The notes beneath the pieces were generated by a model. It was not told the DNA's origin. It saw only the letters and a program-made list of their open reading frames with translations, and ran no database searches. Positions 17,148-26,671 of a DNA stretch of 64,000 bases are shown here, in pieces. Within the stretch, counting starts at the first letter, position 1, and each line of letters begins with the position of its first letter. The stretch is from Gilvimarinus xylanilyticus (GTDB lineage: Bacteria; Pseudomonadota; Gammaproteobacteria; Pseudomonadales; Cellvibrionaceae). The translations under genes were made by a program, and so were the position numbers. The stretch is taken from positions 1,664,518-1,728,517 of the forward strand of contig NZ_JAMFTH010000001.1 in NCBI RefSeq assembly GCF_024195295.1. The letters are read 5' to 3'.

Positions 17148-18902
17148 ATGAAAGCAGTACAAAACGCGGCCTCAGTGCTGGTTCTGGCCAGCTTGTTTGG
17201 CTGCGCCACGCAACCGGACTCCACCCCCGCCGCGCCCATCGCCGCACAGGCCGAACCTCAACCGGCGCCGGTGGAGCCAGAACCGGTACCCGCGCGTCCG
17301 TTCAGCAGCGACACCCTTTATGCCCTGCTTAGCGCCGAAGTCGCCGGCAGCCGCGGGCGTTTTGATGTCGCCCTGGCCAACTACCTGCAGCAGGCCGAAC
17401 AAACCGGCGACCCCCAGGTGGCCGAGCGCGCCTATATGATCGCCCGCTATGTAGACGATCAGGACGCCATTGTGCAGGCGGCGCAGTTGTGGGCCGACGC
17501 CGAGCCCGACAATCAAGATGCCCAGGCCACCGCAATCTTGGCACTGGTGGATGCCAATCGCCTGCTGGAAGCGTTCGCCGCCGCCGAGAGTGCCGACACC
17601 CGGGACAATGGCGCCCTGTTGCAAAGCATTGCCGCCCACGGCGACCAGGTGACCGATACCCAGCGTGAAACCCTGTTAAACCAATACCTTGAGCTGCGCC
17701 AGCGCGACCCCGACAACGTCGCCTTAATGGTGGGCACGGGCCTGCTTCTGCAGCAACAGGGACGCCCCGATGAAGCCCTGACCCTGGCCGAGCAGGCCCG
17801 CGAGCAGGAACCGGACAATACCCACGCATTGGTCCTTAACTCGGGGCTTTTGCACGAGCTGGGCCGAGGCGAAGAAGCTCTGGCACTGGTGAGCGAAGAA
17901 CTGAAGCGCCGCCCCGACAACAATCGCATTCGCCTGCAATACGCCCGCCTGCTGACCTTTAGCGACCTGGACGCGGCCCAACGGCAATTTCAGATACTCG
18001 CCGACGCCAGTCCGGGCGACCCCAAGCTACAGCGCGCCCTGGCGCTAATTGCCACCGAGCGGGGTGACCTGGAAACCGCCGAAAACGCCTATTATGCCCT
18101 GCTGGATTTAAACCAGAGCACCGACGAGGCGCACTTTTTCTTAGCCGAACTGGCCGAGCAAAACCAACAATGGGACGAGGCGCTGCGCCACTACCAACAG
18201 GTAGAACCCAGCGAAAACTTCTACAGCGCCACCGCGCGCATTTACGCGATTTACCTGCAACAAGGACAACCTGCCAGCGCCGCCAACCACTACCGCAAAT
18301 TGTTGACCTTTGCGGATGAATTTGGCGAGAACGGCACCGCCATCACGCTGATTTACAGCCAGCAACTGACTGCGGCGGGCTTGGTGGATGAGGCACTAGC
18401 CGCATTAACTCAGGCGCTGGCGGACGACCCGGAAAATCACGACCTGCTCTATGCCCGCGCCATGCTGTACGACCAACTGGACGAGTTGGCGCTGGCCGAG
18501 GCGGACCTACGCACCATTATTGAATACGACCCCAACCACGCCGGCGCGCTCAATGCCCTGGGGTATATTCTGACGGAGAAAAGCGATCGCTACGCCGAAG
18601 CCTACGACTATATTAAGCGTGCTCTGGAGCTTCAACCCGACGACCCCGCCACCATCGACAGCATGGGCTGGGTGCAGTACCGCCTGGGAAACCTAGAGAT
18701 AGCCCTGCGCTATTTGAACCGCGCCATGAACCTGTACCCGGATCACGAAATTGCGGCCCATTTGGGCGAAGTGCTGTGGGTATCGGGCGAACAGGATCAG
18801 GCACGCCAAATCTGGCGCGAGGGCCTGGAAATACAGCCGCAAAGCTCTTACATCAATGAGACCCTGGAGCGCCTGCAGGTTGAACCCCAGCCGGGCGAAT
18901 AA
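17148..18902 (+). CDS. TPR-repeat outer-membrane lipoprotein
   Basis: A 584-residue protein with a lipoprotein signal (VLASLFGC, Cys19), a Pro/Glu linker, then an all-helical region with many tetratricopeptide units, clearest at [42 protein letters not shown] and [30 protein letters not shown]. TPRs scaffold protein complexes; this family lies between hemA and lolB in Pseudomonas-type genomes and has no established function known to me. The location next to lolB suggests a role in outer-membrane lipoprotein or envelope biology, but that is inference. Start ATG 17148 has an AGGAAA site. Confidence 0.88.
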   Translation: MKAVQNAASVLVLASLFGCATQPDSTPAAPIAAQAEPQPAPVEPEPVPARPFSSDTLYALLSAEVAGSRGRFDVALANYLQQAEQTGDPQVAERAYMIARYVDDQDAIVQAAQLWADAEPDNQDAQATAILALVDANRLLEAFAAAESADTRDNGALLQSIAAHGDQVTDTQRETLLNQYLELRQRDPDNVALMVGTGLLLQQQGRPDEALTLAEQAREQEPDNTHALVLNSGLLHELGRGEEALALVSEELKRRPDNNRIRLQYARLLTFSDLDAAQRQFQILADASPGDPKLQRALALIATERGDLETAENAYYALLDLNQSTDEAHFFLAELAEQNQQWDEALRHYQQVEPSENFYSATARIYAIYLQQGQPASAANHYRKLLTFADEFGENGTAITLIYSQQLTAAGLVDEALAALTQALADDPENHDLLYARAMLYDQLDELALAEADLRTIIEYDPNHAGALNALGYILTEKSDRYAEAYDYIKRALELQPDDPATIDSMGWVQYRLGNLEIALRYLNRAMNLYPDHEIAAHLGEVLWVSGEQDQARQIWREGLEIQPQSSYINETLERLQVEPQPGE

Positions 18903-18930
18903 AAAAGTCCGGGGCGACACGCTCAATTAG

Positions 18931-18946
18931 CGGAGGTAAGATCATC
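18931..18946 (+). promoter_or_regulatory. lolB ribosome binding site with possible AUC start
   Basis: A strong Shine-Dalgarno GGAGG (18932-18936) is followed 7 nt later by ATC at 18944. In that frame ATC-AGA-ATC-TGG-AGC-AAA leads directly into the lolB signal sequence. No ATG, GTG or TTG lies in frame before GTG 18974, which is 37 nt from the site. The ribosome site therefore points to a non-canonical start or a sequence error. Confidence 0.45.
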
Positions 18947-18973
18947 AGAATCTGGAGCAAAGCGCTCGCTTGG

Positions 18974-19582
18974 GTGGGCATAAGCCTGGCGCTCAGTCAC
19001 TGCGCGCAACTGCCCGAGCAGTCACCGCAAAACTTAGATCTGAGTGCCAATCAGCAAGCTCTGCGCGCGCTGAACCAGTGGCAACTGGAAGGCAAAATTG
19101 GCGTACGCCTGCCCGATGACAATGGTTCGGCCAGGGTTAACTGGCAACAGCAAGGGCAAGACTACAACCTTTCTCTGTCGGGCCCCCTGGGTCAGGGCCG
19201 GGTGTTAATCCAAGGCGGCCCGCAACAGGTAACCTTGACCCAGAGCGGCGAAGAACCCATTAGCGCCGCCTCGGCCGAGGCCCTGATTCGCCAGGCCACA
19301 GGATGGGAACTACCGGTCAGCGCCCTGCGCGCCTGGGTATTGGGCCTGCCGGTAAGCGACACAGCGCTCAGCAATCAACAGTATCGTGAGGATGACCTCC
19401 CCCTTAGCTTTACCCAGCTGGGCTGGCAACTGCACTACAAACGTTTTCATCAACAACAGGGGCTCTGGCTACCCAGCTTAATGACCGCCAGCACCACCAC
19501 CGCCGCTGACGAAAAGATCCGCCTGACCCTGGTGATTCACCGCTGGAACCTTGCCCCCAACTCGTCAGAGGCCGCCCCATGA
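18974..19582 (+). CDS. lolB: outer-membrane lipoprotein insertion protein LolB (start uncertain)
   Basis: LolB accepts lipoproteins from LolA and inserts them in the outer membrane. The mature part shows the family pattern [40 protein letters not shown] and a C-terminal [11 protein letters not shown]. The coordinates use the first conventional start (GTG, 18974), which leaves only nine residues before the presumed lipidated Cys and no positive charges. Reading from ATC 18944 adds an Arg- and Lys-containing n-region and gives a normal signal peptide. The lipobox is odd, with His rather than Gly/Ala/Ser just before the Cys (ALSHC). It is followed by ispE as in Pseudomonas. Confidence 0.85.
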   Translation: MGISLALSHCAQLPEQSPQNLDLSANQQALRALNQWQLEGKIGVRLPDDNGSARVNWQQQGQDYNLSLSGPLGQGRVLIQGGPQQVTLTQSGEEPISAASAEALIRQATGWELPVSALRAWVLGLPVSDTALSNQQYREDDLPLSFTQLGWQLHYKRFHQQQGLWLPSLMTASTTTAADEKIRLTLVIHRWNLAPNSSEAAP

Positions 19583-19610
19583 AACCGCGCTTGCTACATC
19601 CGAGGCTGCC

Positions 19611-20456
19611 ATGAGCCGTTTGCAACTATTGGCTCCAGCCAAGCTCAACCTGTTTTTGCATATCACCGGACAGCGCGCGGACGGCTATCACGAGCTGCAG
19701 ACCCTGTTTCAACTGCTCGATTACGGCGATCAGCTGAGCTTTGAGTTGCGCGATGATTCGCAAGTGACCCTGACCCCGGAACTCGCGGCCGTACCCTTTG
19801 AGGACAACCTGATTATTCGTGCCGCCCGCGTCCTTCAACGAATCGCCGGACATTCACTGCCCGGAGTAGACATTACCCTGAGCAAACGCCTACCCATGGG
19901 CGGCGGTATTGGCGGCGGCAGCAGCAATGCCGCCACAACCTTAGTTGCGCTAAACCACTTGTGGCAATTAAATCTTCCCAAACAGCGACTTTTAAGCCTG
20001 GGCGCCCAGCTGGGGGCCGATATCCCCGTGTTTATTGCCGGCGATACCGCCTGGGCCGAAGGGGTGGGCGAGCGGCTTACGCCCACAAAAACACCAGATT
20101 GCTGGTATCTTGTACTGACCCCACCCTGCCATGTGAGCACCGCGGAAATTTTTTCTCACAAAGATTTGACAAGAGACACACGCCCCATTAAAGTAGCGGC
20201 CTTCTCGCAGGGGGGCAGTCAAAACGACTGCGAAGCACTGGTTAGAAAGCTTCACCCTGAAGTGGATAACGCACTGATTTGGTTGAAAAATTTTTCAACT
20301 TCTGCGAGAATGACAGGCACCGGAGCCTGTGTGTTTGCAAGCTTTAACAGCGAGCGCGACGCCGAGCAAGTATTGGCCCAAGCGCCACCGCAACTAAGCG
20401 GATTTATCGCTAAAAGCCTGCAAGCATCGCCACTAAAAGCTCTGGTACCTGATTGA
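19611..20456 (+). CDS. ispE: 4-diphosphocytidyl-2-C-methyl-D-erythritol kinase
   Basis: A 281-residue GHMP kinase of the MEP isoprenoid pathway, phosphorylating the 2-OH of CDP-ME with ATP. The start ATG 19611 is chosen because [20 protein letters not shown] is the family N-terminus and a GAGG site lies 6 nt upstream. The ATP loop is [14 protein letters not shown] (about 95-108), and the C-terminal GHMP motif is [12 protein letters not shown]. It lies 28 bp after lolB and just before tRNA-Gln, the conserved lolB-ispE-tRNA-Gln-prs order. Confidence 0.95.
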   Translation: MSRLQLLAPAKLNLFLHITGQRADGYHELQTLFQLLDYGDQLSFELRDDSQVTLTPELAAVPFEDNLIIRAARVLQRIAGHSLPGVDITLSKRLPMGGGIGGGSSNAATTLVALNHLWQLNLPKQRLLSLGAQLGADIPVFIAGDTAWAEGVGERLTPTKTPDCWYLVLTPPCHVSTAEIFSHKDLTRDTRPIKVAAFSQGGSQNDCEALVRKLHPEVDNALIWLKNFSTSARMTGTGACVFASFNSERDAEQVLAQAPPQLSGFIAKSLQASPLKALVPD

Positions 20457-20462
20457 CACCAC

Positions 20463-20537
20463 TGGGGTGTAGCCAAGCGGTAAGGCAGCGGGTTTTGATC
20501 CCGTCATGCGAAGGTTCGAATCCTTCCACCCCAGCCA
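20463..20537 (+). tRNA. tRNA-Gln (anticodon TTG)
   Basis: A 75-nt cloverleaf with acceptor stem TGGGGTG/CACCCCA, D-arm AGCCAAGCGGTAAGGC, anticodon loop TTTTGAT (anticodon TTG at 20495-20497, reading CAA/CAG), T-arm GGTTCGAATCC and an encoded CCA end. Only 6 bp separate it from the ispE stop, so it is likely processed from the lolB-ispE transcript. A terminator follows about 100 bp downstream. Confidence 0.96.
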
Positions 20538-20639
20538 TATTTCCTCGGTACCCATTGCGGCGCATCTCTAGCGCCCCTGCTAGAGCCTGAAGACACCATC
20601 CCCTGACTTCGCTCTGGCCCAGTGGCCGAGAACAAGAAC

Positions 20640-20670
20640 AGCACTGTGCCTGGCGCAGTGCTTTTGTTTT
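20640..20670 (+). terminator. intrinsic terminator between tRNA-Gln and prs
   Basis: AGCACTG...CAGTGCT forms a 7-bp stem, extended by three inner pairs to a CTG loop, followed by TTTTGTTTT. It lies between the ispE/tRNA-Gln unit and prs. It ends 53 bp before the chosen prs start, which argues against extending prs upstream. Confidence 0.8.
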
Positions 20671-20723
20671 ATCTGCACTATGCTGATAAACCGAACAACA
20701 CAGTAGACAAAAGGGTACCTGAC

Positions 20724-21665
20724 GTGACGGACTTAATGGTCTTTACCGGCAATGCCAACCCCGATCTCGCGCAAAAGATCGTGGACCACCTGGGGATGAC
20801 TTTGGGTGATGTTTCTGTTTCTCAGTTTAGTGATGGCGAAGTCGCCGTAGAGCTGAACGTTAATGTTCGCGGCCGGGACGTATTTGTGGTGCAACCCACC
20901 TGCGCGCCCACCAACGACAACTTGATTGAATTAATTGTCATGGTGGATGCCCTGCGCCGCGCCTCGGCCGGTCGCATTACCGCCGTGGTGCCCTACTTTG
21001 GCTACGCCCGCCAGGATCGTCGGGTGCGCTCGGCCCGGGTACCGATTACCGCCAAGGTCGTCGCGGATATGATGGTCGGCGCCGGCATTGACCGTTTGTT
21101 AACGGTTGACCTGCACGCCGAACAGATTCAGGGCTTTTTCGATGTGCCGGTCGACAATGTGTACGGCTCGCCCGTGCTGTTAGAAGACATTGAAAAACAA
21201 AAATTTGAAGATCTGGTGGTGGTCTCACCGGATATTGGCGGCGTGGTTCGCGCCCGCGCCGTGGCCAAGCAGCTGGGTGTGGATTTGGCGATTATTGATA
21301 AACGCCGCCCCAGCGCCAATGTTGCCGAAATCATGAACATTATCGGTGAAATTGAAGGCCGCACCTGTCTGCTGGTGGACGACATGGTCGACACCGCCGG
21401 CACTCTGTGCAACGCCGCTTCAGCGCTGAAAAAACAGGGCGCTAACAAAGTGGTGGCCTACGCCACCCACCCGGTGCTGTCGGGTAAAGCGGTCGACAAC
21501 CTGAACAATTCCGAGCTGGATGAGCTGGTGGTCACCGACTCTATCCCGCTGCGCCCCGAAGTGGCCGCCTGCGGCCGGGTGCGCGTTTTGACGCTGTCAA
21601 AAATGTTGGCTGAGGCGGTGCGCCGCTTGAGCAACGAAGAATCTCTGAGTGCGATGTTCCGCTAA
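20724..21665 (+). CDS. prs: ribose-phosphate pyrophosphokinase
   Basis: About 313 residues; makes PRPP from ribose 5-phosphate and ATP. The frame is open upstream to 20622, but the upstream portion contains the terminator, and homology begins at [17 protein letters not shown] favour GTG 20724 (site AAGGG 8 nt upstream), with ATG 20736 as the alternative. Conserved parts are [23 protein letters not shown], the flexible loop [22 protein letters not shown], and the PRPP loop [14 protein letters not shown]. Its position before rplY and pth is conserved. Confidence 0.95.
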   Translation: MTDLMVFTGNANPDLAQKIVDHLGMTLGDVSVSQFSDGEVAVELNVNVRGRDVFVVQPTCAPTNDNLIELIVMVDALRRASAGRITAVVPYFGYARQDRRVRSARVPITAKVVADMMVGAGIDRLLTVDLHAEQIQGFFDVPVDNVYGSPVLLEDIEKQKFEDLVVVSPDIGGVVRARAVAKQLGVDLAIIDKRRPSANVAEIMNIIGEIEGRTCLLVDDMVDTAGTLCNAASALKKQGANKVVAYATHPVLSGKAVDNLNNSELDELVVTDSIPLRPEVAACGRVRVLTLSKMLAEAVRRLSNEESLSAMFR

Positions 21666-21773
21666 GCGGAAGCTCAGATAGCCGCTGCCAACTATTTATA
21701 TGGTTGCAGCATGACATAACCCCGTGCGGTGTTCTGGTCGCGGACCTGTACGGACTAAACGAGGATATTCACA

Positions 21774-22415
21774 ATGAGTGAAGATTTTGTATTGAATGCC
21801 ACAAGCCGTGAGGATGCGGGGAAAGGTGCGAGCCGCCGCCTGCGTCGTCTGGAAGGTTTGGTTCCCGCTATCGTATACGGCGGCAAGAAAAAGCCTGCCA
21901 GCATTAGCGTTAACCACAAAGACCTGATGAAACACCTGGAAAACGAAGCGTTTTTCTCGCACATCATCTCGCTGGTGATTGACGATAAAGCCGAAGACGT
22001 GATCCTGAAAGATCTGCAGCGCCACCCGGCCAAGCCAGAGATTGTTCACGCCGACTTTATGCGTGTTTCTAAGACCAAGAAGCTGAACACCAGCGTACCG
22101 CTGCACTTCTTGAACGAAGAAACCAGCAAAGGCGTTAAACTGCAAGGCGGTAATATTGTTCACAATATGGTACAGCTGGAAATTAGCTGCTTGCCTGCCG
22201 ATCTGCCCGAGTTTATCGAAGTTGATCTGGCCGATGTTGAAGTGGGCCAAGTGGTTCACATCTCCGACATTCAGCTGCCCAAAGGCGTTACCTCGGTAGC
22301 TCTGTCTCACGGCGAAGATCACGATCTGCCGGTTGTGGCTATCAACAAGCCTAAAGGCGGCACCGACGATGACGCAGATGCCGAAGGCGAAGACGCTGAA
22401 GGCGATAGCGAGTAA
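21774..22415 (+). CDS. rplY: 50S ribosomal protein L25, long Ctc/TL5 form
   Basis: A 213-residue two-domain L25 that binds 5S rRNA through its N-terminal domain (TSREDAGKGASRRLRRLEGLVPAIVYGG, about 9-36). The C-terminal TL5 domain (about 100-185) contains SVPLHFLNEETSKGVKLQGG. An acidic tail rich in Asp/Glu/Ala/Gly ends the protein. The ribosome site is GAGG upstream of ATG 21774. The prs-rplY-pth order supports the call; the pair rplY-pth is separated by only 22 bp. Confidence 0.95.
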   Translation: MSEDFVLNATSREDAGKGASRRLRRLEGLVPAIVYGGKKKPASISVNHKDLMKHLENEAFFSHIISLVIDDKAEDVILKDLQRHPAKPEIVHADFMRVSKTKKLNTSVPLHFLNEETSKGVKLQGGNIVHNMVQLEISCLPADLPEFIEVDLADVEVGQVVHISDIQLPKGVTSVALSHGEDHDLPVVAINKPKGGTDDDADAEGEDAEGDSE

Positions 22416-22437
22416 TCGTAGCTAGGCGCAGCGCGTT

Positions 22438-23019
22438 ATGGATACACCGGTTCAGTTAATCGTCGGCCTGGGCAACCCGGGCGCCGAGTACGACCGAACT
22501 CGCCATAACGCCGGCGCCGATCTGGTGTCTGAACTGGCCCGCCAGGCAGGCACCAGCCTCTCCCTCGAGAAAAAATTCTTTGGCAAGACCGCCCGTATTA
22601 CTTTGGGCTCACGCCAAGTACACCTGTTAATTCCCACCACCTTTATGAACCGCAGCGGCCAAGCTGTTGGCGCGTTGGCACAGTTTTATAAAATCTCCCC
22701 CGAAGCCATTCTAGTGGCCCACGACGAGCTGGACTTAGACCCGGGTGTCACGCGCTTAAAAATCGGCGGCGGACACGGTGGTCATAATGGTCTGCGCGAT
22801 ACCATTAGCGCACTGGGCAACAACAAAAACTTTGCCCGCATTCGCATCGGTATCGGTCACCCTGGGCATGCCTCTAAGGTCACCGGCCATGTGTTAAAAC
22901 GCGCAGGTAATGGCGAACAACAGCTTATCGACGAGTCAATAGACCGAGTGATTGATGTTTTACCACTGGCCGTAAACGGCGAGTGGAATAAAGCGATGCA
23001 TAAACTGCATACGCAATAA
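22438..23019 (+). CDS. pth: peptidyl-tRNA hydrolase
   Basis: A 193-residue enzyme that recycles peptidyl-tRNA by cleaving the ester bond. It has the N-terminal [19 protein letters not shown] with catalytic His23, [12 protein letters not shown], the HDELDLDPG segment and [12 protein letters not shown], all invariant in Pth. Length is normal. It sits 22 bp after rplY and is likely cotranscribed with it. Confidence 0.96.
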   Translation: MDTPVQLIVGLGNPGAEYDRTRHNAGADLVSELARQAGTSLSLEKKFFGKTARITLGSRQVHLLIPTTFMNRSGQAVGALAQFYKISPEAILVAHDELDLDPGVTRLKIGGGHGGHNGLRDTISALGNNKNFARIRIGIGHPGHASKVTGHVLKRAGNGEQQLIDESIDRVIDVLPLAVNGEWNKAMHKLHTQ

Positions 23020-23107
23020 ACGTCTGACGAAAGCCTACATTTTCTAACAATTCCCTCACACTGTTTTTGGTAGTCTTTTGCGATAACCACAACGCAAGAG
23101 AGACACT

Positions 23108-23923
23108 ATGCATTACTCCCGCAACATTCTGGCCGGTATGGCCTTAACCGTAATGGCAACCGCACCGGCATATGCCACCACCGTTCAGTTTCAAACCGTC
23201 ATGGGCGATTTTGAAGTCAACCTATTTGACGAGACGACTCCCGAAACCGTGGCTAACTTTTTGGAGTATGTTGAGGGGGGGGCTTATCAAGATACCTTTA
23301 TGCATCGCTCGGTGCCGGGTTTCATCATGCAGGGCGGTGGCTTTACCTTTGATATTGAAACCGACAGTGCCGCCGAAATCGCCAGCAACGAAATGGTTAT
23401 TAACGAGCCCATTTATTCCAACCAACGCGGCACTATTGCCATGGCCAAATTGGGCGGCAATCCCGATAGCGCCACTAACCAATGGTTTTTTAACCTAGCG
23501 GACAACAGTACCAACCTGGATAACCAGAACGATGGCTTTACCGTATTCGGTCAAGTCATGGGCAACGGCATGGCCATCATCGACGCCATGGCCGAATTAA
23601 AGTTTGGCAACTTTTCTGGGGATGATTTTTTAGGGGAATACCCCTTTGAAGATATGCCCGTAAGAGACTACAGCCAGGAAGATTACGACAGCACAGTCGC
23701 CTTGACTGAAGAGAACATTGTCTTAATCCAAAATATCGTGGTTTTAGACGCGGCCCCAGACACGGCCGCCGACCTGGACCCCAAGCCGAGTACCAAGGGT
23801 GAAAACAATGGTGGCGATAATGGGGGAGACAGCGGCGGCGGTGGTGGCAGCACAGGACTGCTGGCCTTACTGGCGCTGGCCGGTTTAGCCCTGGGGCGAC
23901 GTCTTTTTAAAGCCCGCGCATAA
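23108..23923 (+). CDS. exported cyclophilin-type peptidyl-prolyl isomerase with GlyGly-CTERM tail
   Basis: A 271-residue protein with a signal peptide (cleavage near AYA-TT, residue 23) and a cyclophilin domain (about 25-215: MGDFEVNLFDETTPETVANFLEY, FMHRSVPGFIMQGGGFT, NSTNLDNQNDGFTVFGQV). The C-terminus has a Gly/Asn/Asp-rich linker, then Gly-Gly-Gly-Gly-Gly-Ser, a hydrophobic stretch (LLALLALAGLAL) and a basic end (GRRLFKARA). This matches the GlyGly-CTERM signal processed by rhombosortase, so the isomerase should be sorted to the cell surface. The domain is longer than E. coli PpiA and has inserted acidic loops, so activity is likely but not certain. Confidence 0.88.
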   Translation: MHYSRNILAGMALTVMATAPAYATTVQFQTVMGDFEVNLFDETTPETVANFLEYVEGGAYQDTFMHRSVPGFIMQGGGFTFDIETDSAAEIASNEMVINEPIYSNQRGTIAMAKLGGNPDSATNQWFFNLADNSTNLDNQNDGFTVFGQVMGNGMAIIDAMAELKFGNFSGDDFLGEYPFEDMPVRDYSQEDYDSTVALTEENIVLIQNIVVLDAAPDTAADLDPKPSTKGENNGGDNGGDSGGGGGSTGLLALLALAGLALGRRLFKARA

Positions 23924-24269
23924 ACGGCACCAACGACAGGGCCAATATGGCGCCCACCGCTACCAGTGCCAATAGCACTTTAAGCGGTTGGCGCCACAGC
24001 TGGCCCATAAACCCAAGCGCCTCGCCGCGCGCGTGCTGGGCACGATGCTCTTCCCGTATCTGTTGGCGGTATTCGGCCTGGTAATCTGCGAGCAGCGCTT
24101 TAGCACGCTCTAAATCAGCACTGTCGCTTACCCACAAACCATCCACGCCCAAACGCCAAAAGCCCGAGTCGGTTTGGTAGTGGGCAATGCCCTCGTCCTC
24201 CAGTTTATCCACCAGGCCCGCCACCTCGTCAAAGCTCGCCCCCGAGGTGCGCATTAACAACTGGCCCAT
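23907..24269 (-). CDS. small membrane-anchored protein, DUF6164-like
   Basis: A 120-residue protein from ATG 24267-24269. The N-terminal soluble domain (about 1-60, MGQLLMRTSGASFDEVAGLV, YQTDSGFWRLGVDGLWVSD) resembles a short signal-transduction-like alpha/beta fold. A charged helix rich in Gln/Glu/Arg (about 62-92) follows, then one C-terminal membrane helix (about 95-115). The pattern fits the DUF6164 family, whose function is unknown. It starts 1 bp after the thioesterase stop and is cotranscribed with it; its 3' end overlaps the convergent cyclophilin gene by 17 bp. Confidence 0.75.
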   Translation of the reverse strand: MGQLLMRTSGASFDEVAGLVDKLEDEGIAHYQTDSGFWRLGVDGLWVSDSADLERAKALLADYQAEYRQQIREEHRAQHARGEALGFMGQLWRQPLKVLLALVAVGAILALSLVPFMRGL

Positions 24270-24270
24270 A

Positions 24271-24708
24271 TTAAAGCGCTTCCAACATTTTAATTTCCTG
24301 GTGCAGTTCGGGCGCCACCAGCGCCTTTTGCTTCGAGTGTTTATCCAGTAACACGATACGTGCAACGCCCGTGGTTACCACCTGCTGTTGCTCGGCGCTG
24401 TAAATTTCGTACTCCTGGGCAAAGCCGTGCTCCTGCATCTCGGTCACGGTACAACCCACGGTGACCGTGTCCGGGTAGCGCAGTGGGCGCTGATACCGAC
24501 AACTGGTCTCGGCCAGCACTGGCACAATACGGCCCAAATCAAACACACCCTTGGCGGATATATGCCGCATATAGGCGATACGCGCCGATTCAAAATAGCG
24601 AAAGTACACCACGTTATTCACATGACCAAAGGCGTCCATTTCGCCCCATTGCACGTCTATATCGATAGTGACCGGAAAGTTAGCAATAAAATCGTCACGC
24701 TCCAACAC
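24271..24708 (-). CDS. hotdog-fold acyl-CoA thioesterase (YbgC/FcbC-like)
   Basis: A 145-residue 4-hydroxybenzoyl-CoA-thioesterase-type protein hydrolysing acyl-CoA thioesters. The signature VQWGEMDAFGHVNNVVYFRYFESAR contains the catalytic Asp of the family (MDAFGHVNN). Length is normal. The start ATG has a GAGGTGAG site. The substrate is unknown. It is the first gene of a two-gene operon with the DUF6164-like membrane protein and is divergent from the Na+/H+ antiporter gene. Confidence 0.9.
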   Translation of the reverse strand: MLERDDFIANFPVTIDIDVQWGEMDAFGHVNNVVYFRYFESARIAYMRHISAKGVFDLGRIVPVLAETSCRYQRPLRYPDTVTVGCTVTEMQEHGFAQEYEIYSAEQQQVVTTGVARIVLLDKHSKQKALVAPELHQEIKMLEAL

Positions 24709-24818
24709 GACTCACCTCCGTTTACGATTGGCTATTCACAGCGTCCTTTCGCCATTTTAGACACTATCGGCTATGATGAGTAGCCGATCTGTACACGCTC
24801 ACAACCCAAGGACTGTTT

Positions 24819-26660
24819 ATGCACGATGCCGGCCTGGACATCGCCATTATTGGTATCACCGCTCTCGCCTGCCAGTGGGGCGCCTGGAAAGCCCGCCTTC
24901 CGGCCATTTTATTCCTTTTGATTGCCGGTCTGATACTGGGCCCGGGAACCGGCCTGCTCAACCCCGACGAGCTGTTCGGGGATTTACTCTTCCCCTTGGT
25001 ATCGTTAGCGGTTGCCGTTATTTTATTTGAGGGCAGCCTGACCCTTAACTTTAAAGAGCTGGGCACCATTTCCACCGTGGTCCGGCGCATGATTACCGTG
25101 GCCGCACCGGTCACCTGGCTGATTGTCGCCATTGCCACGCATTTCTTGTTCTCCCTGAGCTGGGAGCTATCCATCTTATTTGGCGCGCTGATGGTAGTGA
25201 CCGGCCCCACTGTGGTCACGCCGCTGCTGCGTACCGTGCGCCCCTCCGAGCGGGTGGCCAATATTCTGCGCTGGGAAGGCATTGTCATCGACCCCATCGG
25301 CGCCTTGTTGGTGGTTGTGGTCTACGAATTTATTGTCACCCAAAGCCAGGGCCAGGCGTTTAGCCAGAGTCTGTTGCTGTTTTTAGAGATTATCGTGGTG
25401 GGTATGGCCATAGGGGCGGCGGCAGGCTTTGCCCTGGGAAAAATACTCACCCGCCGCCGTCTGCCCGAATACCTGCAAAACCTGGCCACTCTGAGCCTTT
25501 TGTTTATGGTTTTCACCGTGTGCAATCACTTGGCCGAAGAATCGGGGCTTTTGGGGGTTACGGTGATGGGCATGTGGCTGGGCAATATGCGCGGCGTGCA
25601 TATTCATAACATTCTCAACTTTAAAGAAAACCTGACCATTTTGTTTATTTCGGGGCTGTTTATCATTCTGGCAGCGCGCCTACCCCTGGAGCAGCTGCTC
25701 AGCATTGTTGCCCTCGCCCCGTTAATACTGCTACTGGTCATTCAATTTATAGCCCGACCGGTTTCGGTGGCTTTGGCGACCCTGCGCTCCAACATTAAGT
25801 TCCGCGAGCGTATATTGCTGGGCTGGATTGCCCCCCGCGGTATTGTCGCTGCCGCCGTCTCGGCGCTTTTTGCGTTGCGTTTGGCCGAGCAAGGCTACCC
25901 GGATGCCGAACTTTTAGTGCCACTCACCTTCGCGGTGATTCTGGGCACCGTGATTTTCCAAAGCGCCACATCGCGCCCGCTGGCCAAACTCTTGGGAATT
26001 GTGGAGCCGGAGCCGCGCGGAGTGCTGATTTTGGGTGCCAACTCGGTAGCGCGAGCGGTGGGCAAAGCCCTGCAACAGCAGGATATGACAGTGCTGCTTA
26101 GCGATTCCAATTGGGAGAATATTCGCGCCGCGCGCATGGCGGGGTTTAAAACCTTTTACGGCAATCCGGTCTCGGAATTTGCCAGCCAGCGATTGGACTT
26201 AACCGGCATTGGCAATCTGCTGGCCATGTCGCCACTGCGCGAGTTGAATGTGATTGCCGGCATGCATTTTCGCAACGAATTTGGCATTCACCGCACCTTT
26301 ACCATTCGCACCAGCGCCGATTCCAATCAATCGGAAAAACACCAGGTGTCCACCCAGCTTAAAGGCAACCCACTGTTTGCCGCCGACTTAACCTACGCCA
26401 AGCTGGCCAGCCTGATTCACGCGGGGGCAGACATTAAAGCCACCAAGCTGACGGCGGAATTTACCTTCGAGGATTTTACCCGGCAAGACCCCAACGCCAT
26501 GCTGCTGTTTGGGATTAACGAGCGCGGCAAATTAAAACCCTATACCCTGGATGATAAGTTTAAGCCGGGCAATGGCTGGGTACTGCTGAGCTTAGTACGC
26601 GAAGCGCGCCCGACTCAGAACCCGGAGCAATCGCCCAATGCCCTGGGTAACAAAGCCTAA
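24819..26660 (+). CDS. CPA1-type Na+(K+)/H+ antiporter with C-terminal TrkA-N domain
   Basis: A 613-residue inner-membrane cation/proton exchanger. The first about 390 residues are membrane helices with antiporter motifs (FGALMVVTGPTVVTPLLRTVRP, then GIVIDPIGALLVVVVYEF). A Rossmann nucleotide-binding domain follows (GVLILGANSVARAVGKAL, about 402-419), then a C-terminal regulatory region. The TrkA-N module likely gates transport in response to NAD(H) or a nucleotide. Such NhaP/KefB-like proteins regulate pH and salt, which fits a marine organism. Ion specificity is not certain. Confidence 0.9.
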   Translation: MHDAGLDIAIIGITALACQWGAWKARLPAILFLLIAGLILGPGTGLLNPDELFGDLLFPLVSLAVAVILFEGSLTLNFKELGTISTVVRRMITVAAPVTWLIVAIATHFLFSLSWELSILFGALMVVTGPTVVTPLLRTVRPSERVANILRWEGIVIDPIGALLVVVVYEFIVTQSQGQAFSQSLLLFLEIIVVGMAIGAAAGFALGKILTRRRLPEYLQNLATLSLLFMVFTVCNHLAEESGLLGVTVMGMWLGNMRGVHIHNILNFKENLTILFISGLFIILAARLPLEQLLSIVALAPLILLLVIQFIARPVSVALATLRSNIKFRERILLGWIAPRGIVAAAVSALFALRLAEQGYPDAELLVPLTFAVILGTVIFQSATSRPLAKLLGIVEPEPRGVLILGANSVARAVGKALQQQDMTVLLSDSNWENIRAARMAGFKTFYGNPVSEFASQRLDLTGIGNLLAMSPLRELNVIAGMHFRNEFGIHRTFTIRTSADSNQSEKHQVSTQLKGNPLFAADLTYAKLASLIHAGADIKATKLTAEFTFEDFTRQDPNAMLLFGINERGKLKPYTLDDKFKPGNGWVLLSLVREARPTQNPEQSPNALGNKA

Positions 26661-26671
26661 AATAAGATTCG

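Noticed and set aside
17019..17162. N-terminal extension of hemA to 17162
   Set aside because: The universal HemA start lies at 17018; the extension falls in the divergent promoter and overlaps the TPR gene start.
20622..20723. N-terminal extension of prs to 20622
   Set aside because: The segment contains an intrinsic terminator and has no similarity to Prs proteins; homology begins at MVFTGN.
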